64,000 bases of DNA from Botryotinia globosa. Its lineage: Eukaryota; Ascomycota; Leotiomycetes; Helotiales; Sclerotiniaceae. The DNA lies in NCBI GenBank assembly GCA_014898425.1, contig RCSZ01000025.1, positions 186,001 to 250,000 on the forward strand. Reading direction: 5' to 3'. The notes beneath the pieces were generated by a model. The model was not told where the DNA came from. It saw only the letters and a list, made by a program, of their open reading frames with translations, and ran no database searches. Of this stretch, positions 50,040 to 64,000 are shown in pieces (the first letter of the stretch is position 1; each line of letters opens with the position of its first letter). The position numbers and the translations under genes are program-made.

Positions 50040-51684
50040 TCATCATACACCTCAGCGAGATTTAATTAGCTACTTTATTTCCTATATTCTATTTTAATAA
50101 AATAATTAAGATTGATAATAAAAATTGGATTTATAAATTAATTATATTAAAATTAATATATTTTCTGACATATTAGAATTATTTAAATATATAAACTAGA
50201 GAGATTATAGAAAAAAATTAAAGAAAATTTAGATGTATTATAATTCATTACTAAAGGTATATTGAAATTAAAATCAATTTGATAAAATAGGAAAAGGAAA
50301 GCTATTTATTTTATATAATATTTGTAAAAGCGATTTATAGAATTATAAGAACTATATTGAAAGATTAGATTATTAAAAGAATGATTTTTAAATAAATGAA
50401 ATATATATTTGAAATTAAGATTTTAATATATATAATATATTGAGAATTATATTAATATGAATATGAAAGATATATAAAATATTTAGATTTTTTATTTTAA
50501 GAATATAATTAAAAAAGAGATTAGATTTTTTATATAGATATTAAAAGTAGGTGATGAGTAATATTACTATTATCAAATTATAAGAAAGGAATTGAAGATT
50601 AATTATATCTACGAATTCTAGCTTTTAATTATAATCTATAAATTTCAATCATATTTGTTGGAAAATATATAAATTATTTATATACTATATATATAAAAAT
50701 TCAATATGTAGATTCTATATTTATATATATATAACTTACTATCTATTTTTGATAATATTATTAGACTTCCAATTATAAACGATAGAGTTATAACTTAAAT
50801 TATCTATTTAGATTATTAATAAAATAAATTATAATTTATATAATAAAAATCCAAATTTTAAAAATATTTTAATACAATAAAAGTAATATTTCAAACTTAT
50901 AATAATATAATAGTAATTTGTTATATATATTAATATAATATTGATTAGTAAATACTTAATAAATGTTAAAGATTGAGTATTATTAGATGCTCTTGATTAA
51001 AGCAAGAGAATTATATCAATATTATAAAGTTATAAAAATTTAGTTGTATAAACTAAATTCCATTTTAAAAAGAAAACAAATTTAGAAAACTTCAAAATAT
51101 CTATTTTTAACAGCCTTAATAAAATTATTATAAAAGTAATGCTTTAAAGAAACTTGATAATTTAAATGATTAATTATAAATTATTCTTTGAAAAAAGAAT
51201 TCTTTCAACTTTTGATTTCTATATAAATGATTAGTCAAATTATATTATGAAATAGAATTATATTGTAAGGGATTTTCAAATATCTTTTTTTTCACTAATT
51301 AAATAATGAGAAATTAATACTTCGTTTTAAACTGAATAATAACTATTATATAAATCATTTCTTAGCAATTTTGAATTTATATATTTAGAATTTATTCAAT
51401 GTAATTCAACATACATTCCGTTATTTGATTTTCTTTAATTATTATAATATTTAGAATTATATCAAAATAATCTTCTAGAATTAGTTCTTATTTCAAACTT
51501 AAATTTATTTTGTAGTGTTTTAGACATTGTGAATTCAAAGATTCTTTTTAATTAAAAATGAATTAAGTAGATGTTATCTACTTACTTTTTAATGATTTGT
51601 TTATAGAGTTTAATTCGTTTTAAAATCTTAATATTATTAAAAGAAAGGACTGATTTATAATCTTATTTTAGATTAGATTAGTTT
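50040..51684. other. AT-rich stretch without readable gene
   Basis: About 1.6 kb of A/T-rich DNA with no convincing frame or repeat boundary. Confidence 0.4.
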
Positions 51685-51686
51685 TA

Positions 51687-52163
51687 TAGTAATCGTGTAC
51701 TTCTATTTGGTCGATCTTAAAAATGTATTTAAATAAACTATTTCATTACCTTTTAGAAATTAGATTTTTTTTTGGATAGTTTTTTTAGAATAAACTTAAT
51801 AATTTAATTATTTATATATAAATGATATTTATAATAAGACTTTCTTTTTTTTAAAGAATTAATAAATATGATATATATTTTTAAAATGTTCTTATCAAAA
51901 GGTTCTTGAGAATTTGTTTATTTTAGCTATAATTTCCAATATATTAGAATTTTAAAATATTAAGAAATATTAAGTGAATATTTTATAATATATAAAATTT
52001 CTAAAATTAAATATATAGTTTTTATCAAAGGAAATATAAAAATAAATAAATTGATATAATTGTTTTGAGAATAAATATACAATTTTCTTTAAGAATAAAT
52101 ATATTTAAATACTAAGTTTTGGTGCAAAATGACTGTCGACCAAGTACAAGTGCCCTAGTACTG
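51687..52163. mobile_element. MITE with TA target site
   Basis: A 477-bp element. Inward-reading ends TAGTAATCGTGTACTT and CAGTACTAGGGCACTT are imperfect inverted repeats of about 29 bp, both continuing to TTGGTCGA, and TA lies on each side (51685-51686, 52164-52165). Its left 160 bp match the inverted partial copy at 1-156. The interior is non-coding; TA target suggests a Tc1/mariner-type parent. Confidence 0.65.
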
Positions 52164-52165
52164 TA

Positions 52166-52763
52166 ATTAAAAAAGACTTTTCGAGTAAACGTTATATAGT
52201 ATTATATATAGCTTAAATCATTTAAGGTATAAAAAAGTAATTAGATTGACTTTCTTCTTCTTTTGATAGTTTATAATTAATTATAATAAGAATATCTAAA
52301 TTTCAAAATTAAATATTTAAATTCTTTTAAGAAAATCTTAATATAATCGATAATTTAACATTCAAATTTATCTTTTGTTTTGATATATAAGAAAATAAAC
52401 TATAAATCATATATTTCAAAAATCATATAATTTTATTTCAAATAGTTGTTTTTATACTCTTATCTTATATGTTTATAATAATTCAAATTAATTCTTCATT
52501 TATATTATCTTAAATATTAGAAAATAATAGAGTTATAATATAATCCTTAATATATATTAGAAAATCATAATTATGAAAATAATAATTGATTAAAAGAGAG
52601 AAATAAAATATTCTAGATAATATCTAATATTATGCGAAGGAATACGAATTGATAAATACTAATTATAGATAAGACTTTCTAACTCAGTTATAGATTCGCG
52701 TATATTGTTTTTATTATAAAAGTATAATAAAAGTAATCAAATTTAAAAAGCATTACAATTAAA

Positions 52764-52801
<38 letters not shown>

Positions 52802-52897
52802 TTACTTAAATGAATAAATATTAAGATATTTCATCTATATAATATAAGATATATAAATAATAAATATAATTTGAATCTTTTATACGTAATTTTTATT
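52166..52897. other. AT-rich stretch with (AT)n tract
   Basis: No gene. A run of about 17 AT dinucleotides lies at 52766-52799; the remainder is featureless A/T-rich DNA. Confidence 0.5.
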
Positions 52898-52899
52898 TA

Positions 52900-53263
52900 T
52901 CCCCTAGACTGTCACTCCATGGCGCCAAATGTAGCCTGTATACAGCGGCAACCATTAATAATAATATTCTATTATAATAGATGAAATTTATTTATACTTA
53001 AGTATATATATATATATATATATCGATTTATATTAATTATAAGATTAAGATTAATTAGAAATATATAAAAGATAAAGATAAATATGATTTTATATATTTC
53101 GTATTCCTAAAAAGATTTCTAAAGATCTATATATAATATTATATTAAATCCTTTGAAACAAGAAATATTTTCGAAAAAATGAGTTCTCTCAAGATCCTAA
53201 TGATTTGATTGGTCAATTAGATTCTTGTTAAGCGAAGGCGCCATAGAGTAACAGTCTAGGGAA
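52900..53263. mobile_element. Short non-autonomous derivative of the Fot1-like family
   Basis: A 364-bp element with TA on both sides and inverted ends of about 27 bp (TCCCCTAGACTGTCACTCC left; right end differs by transitions). It keeps the subterminal block TTCTTGTTAAGCGAAGG shared with the elements at 37488 and 61729 but lacks their 1.5 kb interior, so it is a deletion derivative mobilised in trans. Confidence 0.75.
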
Positions 53264-53699
53264 TATATATATATAGATAATAAGTGATATCTTAATATTC
53301 TAATTCTTAGAATATTGTTGTTTTTAATAAATATTAATTAAATCACTTAATATTTTTACAATATTAAGGGAACTAATTATAATAATAAAATTCTATTATT
53401 ATAATAAAATAATAAAAATTTAATAATATAAGAAAAATTTCTTATATTCTTTATTCTCTTTATATAAAAAAGAATATTATTATAAAAATAAAATAAAGAA
53501 TTCTTTATTAAAAAGGAAATCCTTTATTAATTCTTTATTCAAAATAATAATTCATTATTTCGAAAAATTTGAAATATAACATAGAAGCTAATCTAAGTAC
53601 AAAATGACAGATGCAATCTTGTATAATATTATTTTTCCTTTTTCTTTATTATAAAAATTGATTACAAATCAATAAAGAAAATTGATAAAATCGATTACA
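53264..53699. other. AT-rich stretch without readable gene
   Basis: A/T-rich DNA with repeated TTATTAATTCTTTATT-type motifs near 53380-53560. No gene. Confidence 0.4.
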
Positions 53700-53952
53700 A
53701 AAACGTACGTATTATGACCTTGCGCTACCTACGTACAGGGGGCAGGAAAAAGCATAAATAAGTGGCTTGGGTCCCTATATTCAGATCTTTTTCTAGTACT
53801 CACTTTTATATATTTATAAGAATATATAATACAATATAATAATAATAAACTCTATTTATTCTATCAGCTTAAGCATCTAATATAGTATTATTTTAATACT
53901 ATTCTCAATTCGGCTTAGCTTATCCCACGCTAAGCGAGTGACCAACGATAAA
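53700..53952. repeat. GC-bearing LTR-like relic
   Basis: Two GC-normal blocks, about 53703-53790 and 53905-53952, enclose AT-rich sequence. The first holds a TATA-like GCATAAATAAG, and the second ends AAGCGAGTGACCAACG, similar in its CAACG end to the solo LTR at 23268-23439. This fits a copia-type LTR relic, but I could not define the start or a target duplication. Confidence 0.35.
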
Positions 53953-53982
53953 TATTATTAAAATCATTTTATAGAGTAATAG

Positions 53983-54366
53983 TCGGCTCTTATAAGCGGC
54001 CTCCTAGTTCCTAGTCGGGGAAAGCGGTTGTCCCCGGAAAGCGATTGTCCCAAAAAACTTCGAAAATACTATAATAATTGAATTATATCAACTACAACTT
54101 TTATAAACTATATAATTATTAATAAAATATTGATTCTTATTATTTATTTATTATATTTATTATAATAAATAAAATTAAAGCTAAATACAATAGATAATAT
54201 TATTGAATTTAATAAGATTATAATAATTCAATAATATCAAATCCACTATTCTTTTCTTTCAGAATTGAATAAAATATACACCAAGATTTTTTGGGGACAA
54301 TCGCTTTCCGGGGACAACCGCTTTCCCCGACTAGGAACTAGGAGGCCGCTTATAAGAGCCGACTAT
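53983..54366. mobile_element. Clean MITE with 83-bp perfect inverted repeats
   Basis: Ends GTCGGCTCTTATAAGCGGCC and its exact inverse, extending about 83 bp each side without mutation, around about 220 bp of A/T-rich non-coding interior. Each arm holds two direct copies of GGAAAGCGRTTGTCCCC. TA flanks both ends (inside TAATA.../...TATTA), so a TA target is likely. Decayed siblings lie at 12527-12804 and 34936-35329. The contrast with them suggests a recent insertion. Confidence 0.85.
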
Positions 54367-54368
54367 TA

Positions 54369-57300
54369 GTTTATAATACTTTTAATATGAAAATCAAATA
54401 TAATAAATTATAATACTATTATTTACAAATATGTAGTAAATCACGTAGTATTATAAGAAGAGTTGAATTATCCCTGTCCTTTTATATACTACCTAAAGAA
54501 TAGTATATATAGGGATTTTGAATATCTATAAGATCTTTATTAAACCCGAAAGAATCTGATCTCTTATTATGTTATATAATATACTATATAAGTATAATCT
54601 TTAACCCCTATCAGTAATCTATTAGATTCTATATTCCTTATATATTCTTTATTTTTATAAATTATATATCAAAATATTAATATAAGATCTAAAACTATTA
54701 CTTTTATTTAATATTCGTCATTCTATTTCATTAATTTTTTTATAATATAAATAACAAGTTATATTATAATTTAATATAGTTATCCATTACCTTTAAAAAA
54801 GTTTTATTATTTACTATACTATATCATAAAACTATATATAAACATAATATTCTTTATCTATTTATATTTAATTCAGTTTTATTTGTTATATACACTATTA
54901 TTGATTTTCCTTTCCTTTTTGAATTTCATTGTTTTTTTATACAATTATTAATTATAAAATACTGAAATATAATCATTTTATTTTATTCGAGCTTTTAATT
55001 CTTATAAAATTATTTATAATCTTCATTGTTATGAAATTGATGAATATTGATAGTATTAATATAAGAAATAATATCATAAATTAATTAATTTGTAAAAAAT
55101 TTCGGAGATATATAATAACCAATTTTTTCTAATTTTTTTTCTATATCAATGTTTAATTATTTGATATTAATGCCTTTCTTTTCTAATTACTTTTTTCAAT
55201 AATTATATCTCATAAATTATTTCTTTCAATTAGTATAATAATATAGCTTTTTCTCAATAATCTCTAATTCTTCTAATTAATATTAAATCCTTATTTTTTA
55301 AAAACCAAAAAGAATATAATCTTTTTCGATTTTTATCTTGTTTCTTCTTACTCTATAATATATATCAAAATCTTTTATTAATAATCTCTTTATAATAAAT
55401 AACATTAGGATATTTATAATTAGTTTTGGGTAGTCTTTATTTTATTAATCTTAATATATTTCCCTATTTTTCTTTAATTAATATAAAAATAATAAATACA
55501 AAAAAACGTTGAATATTATAATAGTGATAGTAATATTAGTAGTGATATGTTTGGAGAAGGGGAGATTTCTATTTGATATGAGGATAATATCTTTATTCTT
55601 AATAATCTTATTTCTTTTCATGATAAACTTGATAAGAAGATATATTTCCCTAATTTCAATTAGTTTTTCGAAAAAGTAATTAGTTTTATTAGTCAAATCT
55701 ATAGATTTCCAATTATTATTGATGATTTTAGTTCGAATTATGTTGAAAAGAAAAAGTATTCTTTCAAAAAGAAGAAATGTATTATTATACTTTGATAAAT
55801 AACTTATATTATTTTTACTTTAATTGTTTTTTAAATCAATTTTAATTTTAATATCATCAACTCTTTAATTTGCTATCCTTATTTCCAATATTTTATATTA
55901 AACAAATCTTCGAATTGTTTCAATTACAATGATTTTATTATTTATCAAAACTATCGGGATTATAAAACAATTTATTTTAAGAATTTATATAAATATTTTG
56001 AAAAAAAGCTTATTAGATTTAAGAATAATATTGATATTAATTAAACAAATTCCATTATTTATTAAAATATAATTATCTTAATAAAAGTATCATTCTTTTT
56101 TTATTTGAATATAAAAAATACTAAAAGGATATACACCTAAATAAATATTTATATAAATAAATCGAAATCTATTTTAAGATTTGAAAATACAATTAATTCT
56201 TTTTATAATAACTTAATCGATTTATTGTTTATCAAATTATTTAGTTTATTAATAATCATTAAAAGATTTTCTGTTTTTTGGAGAGTTTTTATTCTCTAAA
56301 TTCGAAATAATAACTAAAATTTTTTTTAAAACAATAACAATAACAATTCTATTTCTATTAATTTATTCTTTCAATCTATTTTTATTCTCTAGAAAATATA
56401 CCTCCCTGCTTTTATTCAATTAGATATCGTTTTCAAACCTTTTTTAGTTTTGTTCAAAATATTTAAACTCTAGATTAGAAATATCCCTTTTCAAATATTC
56501 TTTAATATAGTTTTCTTTTATATCCTTTTTATTTGAATAGTTTATTCCATATTTATTCATTTTATTATTATTATTGATTTTTGTAATAATTTTTTTATTT
56601 ACCCTTTATCTATTATATATCTTTATACTATTAATTCTCAAATAATATTGATATATAATTCTTTTATAATGAAAAGTTTTGATAATAAGCTTAATAAATT
56701 TTGAATAAATATTTTCAAATTTGATTGATATTTCTTGGATTTATATTTGTAAATAAATAAATATTAGTTTATCTATAACAATAAATCATACTTATAAATA
56801 AAAGAAATTATTAATATAAAGAATAAAGGTATAATATAACTAATATTAATAATTCTATTTGATATTTATAACTTTATCAAAAATTGATAAAGCTATATTA
56901 ATCGGATTCAATATATATTAATTAATTTTCTTAATATATTTATAAAGATTTTAATAATTTAATAGTAATTGAAAATACTTAAATTTTTGTTAGATTAATA
57001 TTTTCATTAGATTATTAGCTAGTATTTCATCTATTGATATATGAATAATAATAAAACTTCCTTTCCTATATTTCTATTATAATCATATATTTTGAATATC
57101 AATATAATATAATTTTATTCAGATTTTACAATTCTTTTTTATTATTAAGCAAATAATCTATTAATTATTATAGAAGATCTGAATAAATATTATTTCAAGC
57201 TATATTTCTTTAAAATATCTTTTAAATATTATAACCTGTTTCACAATCTTTTTAATACTAAAAAATTCTACTTCTATTATTAATATAATTATAATATCTT

Positions 57301-60300
57301 GACAAAAAGCTTTCTATATTATTAAACCTTTATATGTTAAGATTATATTTTTTTAAAATAATTATCTTATTTCTAGATTATTAGTAAATAAAGAATCGGA
57401 TATTATAATATATTATATTATATTATTATTATTTCTAATATATTCAATTAATAAAAATCTAATATTCTAAAAATAAGATATTGCTTTTAATATAATTATT
57501 AAATAGATAAAACTTGGGTTTCTCAAGAATTGCAATAATTTGCTTATAGCAAATATTATATTCATTTGAATTATAATAATAAAATAAAGAATAAATCTGA
57601 TTAGATTTTGAAACCTTTAAATACCCTTTTTGAATAATTATTCTTTATATCGGAATAAATTATAATAAAGTAAAAATATTAATAAATACTTTTCTTTTAT
57701 AAGATTGAATCTTTTTTATAATCCTTTCAATACAAATATTATAAATAAATTATAGCTTTTTTAGTTTTCTATTTCTTATTATTCAAATCCTCAAAAACCA
57801 TTTAATATTATTCAATTCCTTTAATATATATTAATACTCAAGTTTAACTATTATCTAATAAGCTTTTTCTTTATCTTTCTTTATATATATTATAAAATAA
57901 TTATTTATGAAAAACAACAATCTCATTCTTTTATTTTTAGTATAATAAATATACAAATCTTTTTTATTATCTTCTAAATTTAAGCACTTCAATTTCAATG
58001 TGAATTCTTTATATCAAAACATTATAAAATCTTTGAAATTATAAAAACCCTAATTTATTTTTATAATTATATTCAACTGCTTAAAACCATTCGATAAAAA
58101 GCAAACAATAGATTTGAAGATATTCGATTTAAATATATTTATATATATATTTATTATATCAAACTATTTTACTTTCAAGTCTTCTTATACTACGAATACT
58201 ATTATTATCCGAAATAATATTATTATTAGAATAATAATAAAAGTAATCTCAATAATTAAAGTATTTTATAAATTCCTATATATTACTAATCTAATCTTAT
58301 ATCTTTTCAAATAATTCTTTAAATTTAAATTATAATTATATATTTATTTCAAAAATAATAAATGTATTTAGGCCTTAGATCTTTTAATAACTCTTTAGCA
58401 ATTTATATTTTTGAGCTTTCGGATTCCTGATTTTATTATATATTTAAAATATAATCCAAAAATGTATTTCTTTAAATCTGTATACCTTATCAGCTTCTTT
58501 AATAATAGTATTATATATATATATAGAGTTGATAGGGTTTTATTTGGATTCAAGAAATCTTTTTTCAATATTGAAGTGGAAATAATTATTAATTTATAAT
58601 TAAATATTTTGAATATAATATCTAATCTTTTCTTTCTAAATTGTTGTATAGATATAATAATGATTGTTTATATAATTATTAGTATTTTATTTTTCAAATT
58701 AATATTATTTTCAAATTTTTATTCAAGCTAATTAGATATAATAATATTATTAAAGAATATTAAGAAGAATGATGCTTTATTTTTGCTTAATTATTATAAT
58801 AATAATCCTATATAGAAGTTTTCTTTTTTGATTATATTAAAATAATTAATAAACTTATTCTTTTTTGTTTCAATATTTAAGGGTTTTAGATCCGGAATAG
58901 CTTTTATCTTTTCATCAAAAATTATATCGAAAATGAAGCTGATTAATAAATTAGTTTTTTTTTCTTTTATAGTTTTTGATATAGCTTTGATTTTTAATCT
59001 TTCTTTAATAGTAGTTTGAGCTTTAATCTGAGCTCTTTCAACTGATTATATTAACTACAATATTATAATTCAAAGTTTTCTTATACAAACAATTGATTCA
59101 AAATATTCATTTTTTAATTTTAAACTTTTATTATAAAATAAAGATATAATTGGATTATAGAATATTAATAATAGTTTTATAACTAGATATATAAAAATAT
59201 TTATATAATCAAAGATTTACTCTTTCTTCTTCAAATCTTTTCTATTATTTTAAATTATTGAAGATTAATATTCTAATAATTATAAAATAATTCTTTTTAT
59301 TATAAAGTTATTTCAATCAATATCAATCAACTCTAAAGTATTCTTAAATATCATCAATTCTATTAAAAATACTTATAACTTACCCACCCCTAAATTTATA
59401 CTCTCTTTAGAAATAAACTCTTTATTAAATTAAACAATTTTTATTTTCGAATTTTTTAATTTTTTGTTTAAATTATTCAAAATTGATTTATTTTTATATT
59501 TTATTATAAAAAATTGCTTCTCGATTTCATTATTTTTTAATAATTTAATAATATATTTTATAATATTAATATTTATTTTATTATTAAAATCTTTGATTAA
59601 TAAAAAGAAGATTTTTTTATTAAGTATTATGTTTTTTATTATAATGATTTATTTAAATTATAATATCTAAATATAGTATATATTTTTATTTATATATTCA
59701 ATAAGATATTTAATAGATATGTATAAATAAATTTTGAAGTCTTTTATATATTTTCTAATTTTTTATTCTTCAAAAATAGATATACTTTATATCTATATAT
59801 ATAAATTCTATTTCAATCTGATTATAAATTAAAAGTAATTTTCTAAATGATTGCAAAATTATAATATTTAAAGTATTTATAGAATTATAAATCCAATTTC
59901 TTATTTGCGGATTTTCAATCTAATATTTTTAAAGGATTGATATTATATAATTAAATTATTATTAATATACTCTTTAATTAAAGATCTAAAAAAAGATTGA
60001 CTTCTACTTATATTACAATTATTTTAATATATACTTTTTATTCTATTCTTTTGATATTATTATTTGATTTATAAATATAGATAGATATAAATTTAAGATT
60101 TATTTCTTATTTTTATATTTATTTCTAATATTCAATTTCTTTATTAATATTTATAACTAAAATATTATTATTATAATATAAAATATAGATTGATAATTTA
60201 TTTTGTTTTTTTATAAAAGAATTAAAGTTTCGAATAATTCTATAAATATATATAAGAGTTTTCTATAATAAAAGAAAAGAGAAAATCTTTTTATTAAATT

Positions 60301-61727
60301 CGTTTTTGATTAATAATAATCGAAACAATTTACTATAATTTATCTCGAAATTAAAGAGATTTTAAAATACTTTTCAAAAGGATTTAATTAATAATTATAA
60401 ATTTAATTAATAAAATATTATTTGTTTTATATAAACTATTAAATAATATATACACTCAATATAAAATATTTTTATAATCTTAATATTTCTGATTAAATAA
60501 ATTAAATATTCTAATATTTTTTGATTCAAATAATCTTTATATTTATATCAAAAATCATTTTAATTATTTTTTGGTTTTAAATATTCTTTTTTTATTTATT
60601 TAAATTATTTTAATATTTTTTATAATTATTAAATATATTAAAATATTGATTGGATTATTTTGAATATATAGAAAAAACAAATAAAAATATAAAAACTTAT
60701 ATTCAAAAAAGATAATTACAAATTTCTATTTTAATTTTCTAATTATTTTACTTTTCTTAAATATCTTTTTTTTTCTTAATATATAATCTAGATTATAATA
60801 TTAAAGTCCTGTTTTATTAAAGACTATTTTAGAAATAATATTGATATTAAATTTATAAATAAAAACAATATTTTTGAAAATCAAGTTTTTTATATTCAAT
60901 TCTATATTATCTCTAAAACAATTCTCAATTATTTCTATATTATAACCTTTAATTAAAAGAAATAAGAATTTGATATAAACTTTTCTTTTATCCTTAGATT
61001 TCTAATATAATCCTTTTATAAACAAATCCTTATTATTTTTGATATATATTATATTATAATTATTTATTAGAATAAATATTAATAAAAATAATCAATCAAT
61101 TTAAAAATAGAATAAATATTAATAAATAATTTGATTTTTTCAAAATTATTTGAGTTAAGGATAGTTGTAATAATGTATATTTATTTTATAAAAAAAGAAT
61201 AAAGTTTTCGTTTTTTTTTAATATAAGATTTCAATTATTCCTTTTCTTTCCAAATAATTCAATTATTCTTAAATTTGTTCAATCAAATTTTATTAAATAT
61301 TTCCCTTTTATTTTAATTGATAAATATATCTATAAACGACTTTAAATTAAATTCAATTAGTATATATTTTAGTTAATAATATTTGGTATTAGATTATCTA
61401 TAAAATCGTTTATTAGGTTTGATACATAAATATAATCTGAATATATTTGAATTGAATAGATTAAATTTAAATATTGAGTATTGATTTATATTACTTCCAT
61501 TTCTTTCTTTGATTAATATTATATAAGGAAAAGTAATAGTAAATATCCTAAAAACCTTTTTATATTTCTGTAGGAATTTTATATTAAAGTTTTTTTAATT
61601 ATATTATAATAATATTTCAAAGTTCTATAATTATCTATTCTAATATAAATCTAATTGAAATTATAATCGAAAAAGATTTGATATTCAATATTCCAATGAT
61701 TTTCGAAATATTATATTTTATTATCTT
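54369..61727. other. Long AT-rich stretch without readable gene
   Basis: More than 7 kb of A/T-rich DNA. Short open frames (55478-55696 minus; 58114-58314, 58411-58599 and 59464-59670 plus) are biased to Ile, Phe, Asn and Lys and carry no motif I recognise. A slightly less AT-rich spot near 54440-54550 shows nothing definable. The length suggests one or more fully RIP-degraded retroelements, which I could not align with other parts of the window. Confidence 0.4.
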
Positions 61728-61728
61728 A

Positions 61729-63625
61729 TCCCCTATACCGCTGAGAACGGGCTCCAAAAATGATTTATATACAATACAAGAATATTAACAGCTTTATATA
61801 TAATATTGAAAATAAAGAAATCAATAAATATGTTGTATATAATAATTCTATCAATATAATTTCAAATAATATAGAATTTGATTTTATTAATAAAAAGATA
61901 TTATGTTTAAATATTGTTTTTATTTTAAAAACAAGAATTTGTTGTGAATCTATGGAATATATTGATTTCAATTGAAAATTTATTTTATTAATTAATTTTC
62001 AATATTATAATATATTTATTTTATTTTATTTTTATTTTTTTATTAAAATAATAGAATCGATTATAAAATAAATGAATTTATATATATAAATATTGAAAGA
62101 CAAAGAATTATTAAATTCATGGGTATTTTTATGGTATCTGGTTATAATAAATAAGGTTTATTTGTATATAGGTATATGTATATATATATTGATTTATATC
62201 AAATATATAATTGTAATTTATTAGGAGTATAAAAATAATAAAAATAAATATAATTTTGTATATTTTATGTTATAGATTAGATTCGAAAAGATTTATATAA
62301 GGTATTATATATTACTTTTTGAAATAAAAAATGTTTTCGAAAAAATAAGATTTCAATTTTTCAATTTATATTTTATATGTTAATATACTTTATTTTAGAT
62401 TGATTTATTATTAGATTATATTCAAAATATTAATCTTTTAATATAAAGATTTTAGAATGGAATTTTAGTTGATAAATGTATTATATGATATAATAATTAA
62501 TCAAAATATATTATATTTATTAGAAATAAATCTATATTTATAAGATTTAAGGTATAAGTAGTTATAAATCAAAGCTTTTTTATGGTATGGGTTTGGTATA
62601 AGATAAGAAAAGCGAATAGCTTTGTAGATATAGTTATATTTTCCTTTTTGAAATTAACGAATAAGGAAAAATATATAAATAAAATGTAAGTAATGTTTTT
62701 ATATTTAGTATAAAAGTTATTTAAAGTTTTATATTATTTTTATTTCAATAATCTTTTTGTTTCAATCAACTTTTTGAAATATATATATTATTTAGGGTAT
62801 ATTGTAATAGGGATATATTGGTTGAATTCTAGAATTTATAAAAATCTGATTATAAAGAAGAAAAATAATAATAAAAGTAATAATATATTATAAGAAACGA
62901 TTATTTCTATAATATCTTTTTCGAATTTAATATGTTATATAGTATGGAAAAACAATATATTAGTTTTGATTTAATTTATGATATATAATAAAAAAACTTT
63001 TGTTTATAGAATATAAAAACAATTGAAATCTATCTTTTCAAAAATTAAAATAATTAGAATTGTATTTGAAGATGATGTAAAGAAAGAATTAATTATTTCG
63101 ATTCTTTTTGATAATTATAATTATAATATGAATGCTGTTGATATAGGGGATTAATTATATTCGTTTATGCTAGGGTATCGACAAATGTATTATAAAAGCC
63201 ATTAAGATTGATTTTCGAAACTCAATCTTTCAAAAGTTAATCAATGAATTTGGATTTAAAATCGAACAAGCTTGTTTGAATCAAGATTGTAAAGATTGAA
63301 TTTATAGTTTTATATTATTTCCTTATTATTATTATATAAAGATATTGAAAAAAGGGAATTATTGTTATTATAGAAAAAGATTTTATAATAAGAATAAAAT
63401 TGTTTTAAAGGAAAAATCCATTAATTTTAGATAGAAAGAAGTGAGATAATAGAGTATATAGGAATGTTAAGAATGTAATGTTTATTTATATAATAATAAT
63501 AAATATTTCAATAATTATTATAGAATATAATCCAAATGTTATGAGAATTCTCATAATCCTGATGATCTGATTGATTGATAAGATCCCTGTTAAGCGAGGG
63601 AGCCCATTCTCAGCGGTATAGCGGA
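61729..63625. mobile_element. Fot1/pogo-like DNA transposon, second copy, degraded
   Basis: A 1897-bp element with TA target sites (61727-61728, 63626-63627) and inverted ends of about 27 bp reading TCCCCTATACCGCTGAGAAC (left) with two or three differences on the right. The subterminal block TAAGATCCCTGTTAAGCGAGG is shared with the other two family members. The length is that of Fot1. No transposase frame survives; open frames near 61760-61975 on both strands are short and biased. Confidence 0.75.
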
Positions 63626-63627
63626 TA

Positions 63628-64000
63628 ATATACTTCAATTTATTCCTGATATTACTTTATCATTAATATACAAATGTATTTAGTATTCTTAATAATCTTA
63701 ATATATTTAAAATATATCAATTCTTTTATTTCGTTATTAAATAATTATAGCTCTTTTTGAAGTATTATAATAAATATTTTTATAAAATATAATTCATTAT
63801 TAGTGATTAATATGTTTTATATTTTTGTTAATATAATAATTAATATTAATCTAACGATTTATATTTTGATTATATTATATTTTTTTTATTTTAAATCTAT
63901 ATATTAAATCTGATTTTATATATAAGAAAATCGTTGTTTTATAAGAATTGAAGTTACCTTTATTTCTTAAAATATTTTTAGAATAAAAATATATTCATAT
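63628..64000. other. AT-rich window end without readable gene
   Basis: A/T-rich DNA, nothing supportable seen. Confidence 0.4.

Overview
The window looks like an AT-rich, repeat-dominated chromosomal block (AT isochore) of a filamentous ascomycete that has repeat-induced point mutation (RIP). The evidence is an extremely low G+C background, repeat families whose copies differ almost only by C/T and G/A transitions, many retroelement and transposon relics of fungal type (Ty1/copia RNase H, Fot1/pogo-like elements), and a short interstitial TTAGGG-type telomere tract. I see no ordinary housekeeping gene, no tRNA or rRNA gene and no CRISPR array.

Two islands of different composition stand out. 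Island 1 (about 5.88-10.75 kb) has intermediate G+C and holds at least five, probably six, intronless, same-strand, tightly packed reading frames. All are broken, mostly by in-frame TAA/TAG codons of the kind RIP makes from CAA, CAG or TGG. I recognise none of the products; the layout resembles a DNA virus or a cytoplasmic/mitochondrial plasmid captured in the chromosome. Island 2 (about 27.33-29.85 kb) has roughly balanced base composition. It carries an open 342-382 codon minus-strand gene, a divergent plus-strand gene of 253 codons whose composition switches to AT-rich at two thirds of its length, and a broken minus-strand gene downstream. Both islands are followed on the right by the same roughly 110 bp repeat, with a small inverted-repeat element inserted at the junction in island 2.

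The rest is nested mobile DNA. (i) Five copies of a 530-575 bp LTR element without coding capacity (TRIM-like) lie at 4.8, 26.6, 33.7, 35.4 and 47.9 kb. Three have perfect 5-bp target duplications, and the sequence after the 5' LTR is complementary to a stretch inside the LTR, suggesting self-priming. (ii) A larger LTR retroelement has two RIP-degraded inverted copies (19.3-23.0 kb, minus; 35.9-41.4 kb, plus) and several solo LTRs. (iii) A copia-like element on the minus strand (41.4-47.7 kb) retains a readable RNase H stretch. (iv) Fot1/pogo-like elements with TA target sites lie at 37.5-39.5 and 61.7-63.6 kb, with a short derivative at 52.9-53.3 kb. (v) Several MITEs are present, including a clean copy at 53.98-54.37 kb with 83-bp inverted repeats and decayed siblings at 12.5 and 34.9 kb.

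Local tandem arrays (12-bp, 19-bp, 25-bp, TTA and AT) complete the picture. Long stretches in between are A/T-rich sequence in which I can read no gene. Coordinates of decayed elements are good to a few bases where a target duplication is given, otherwise to tens of bases.
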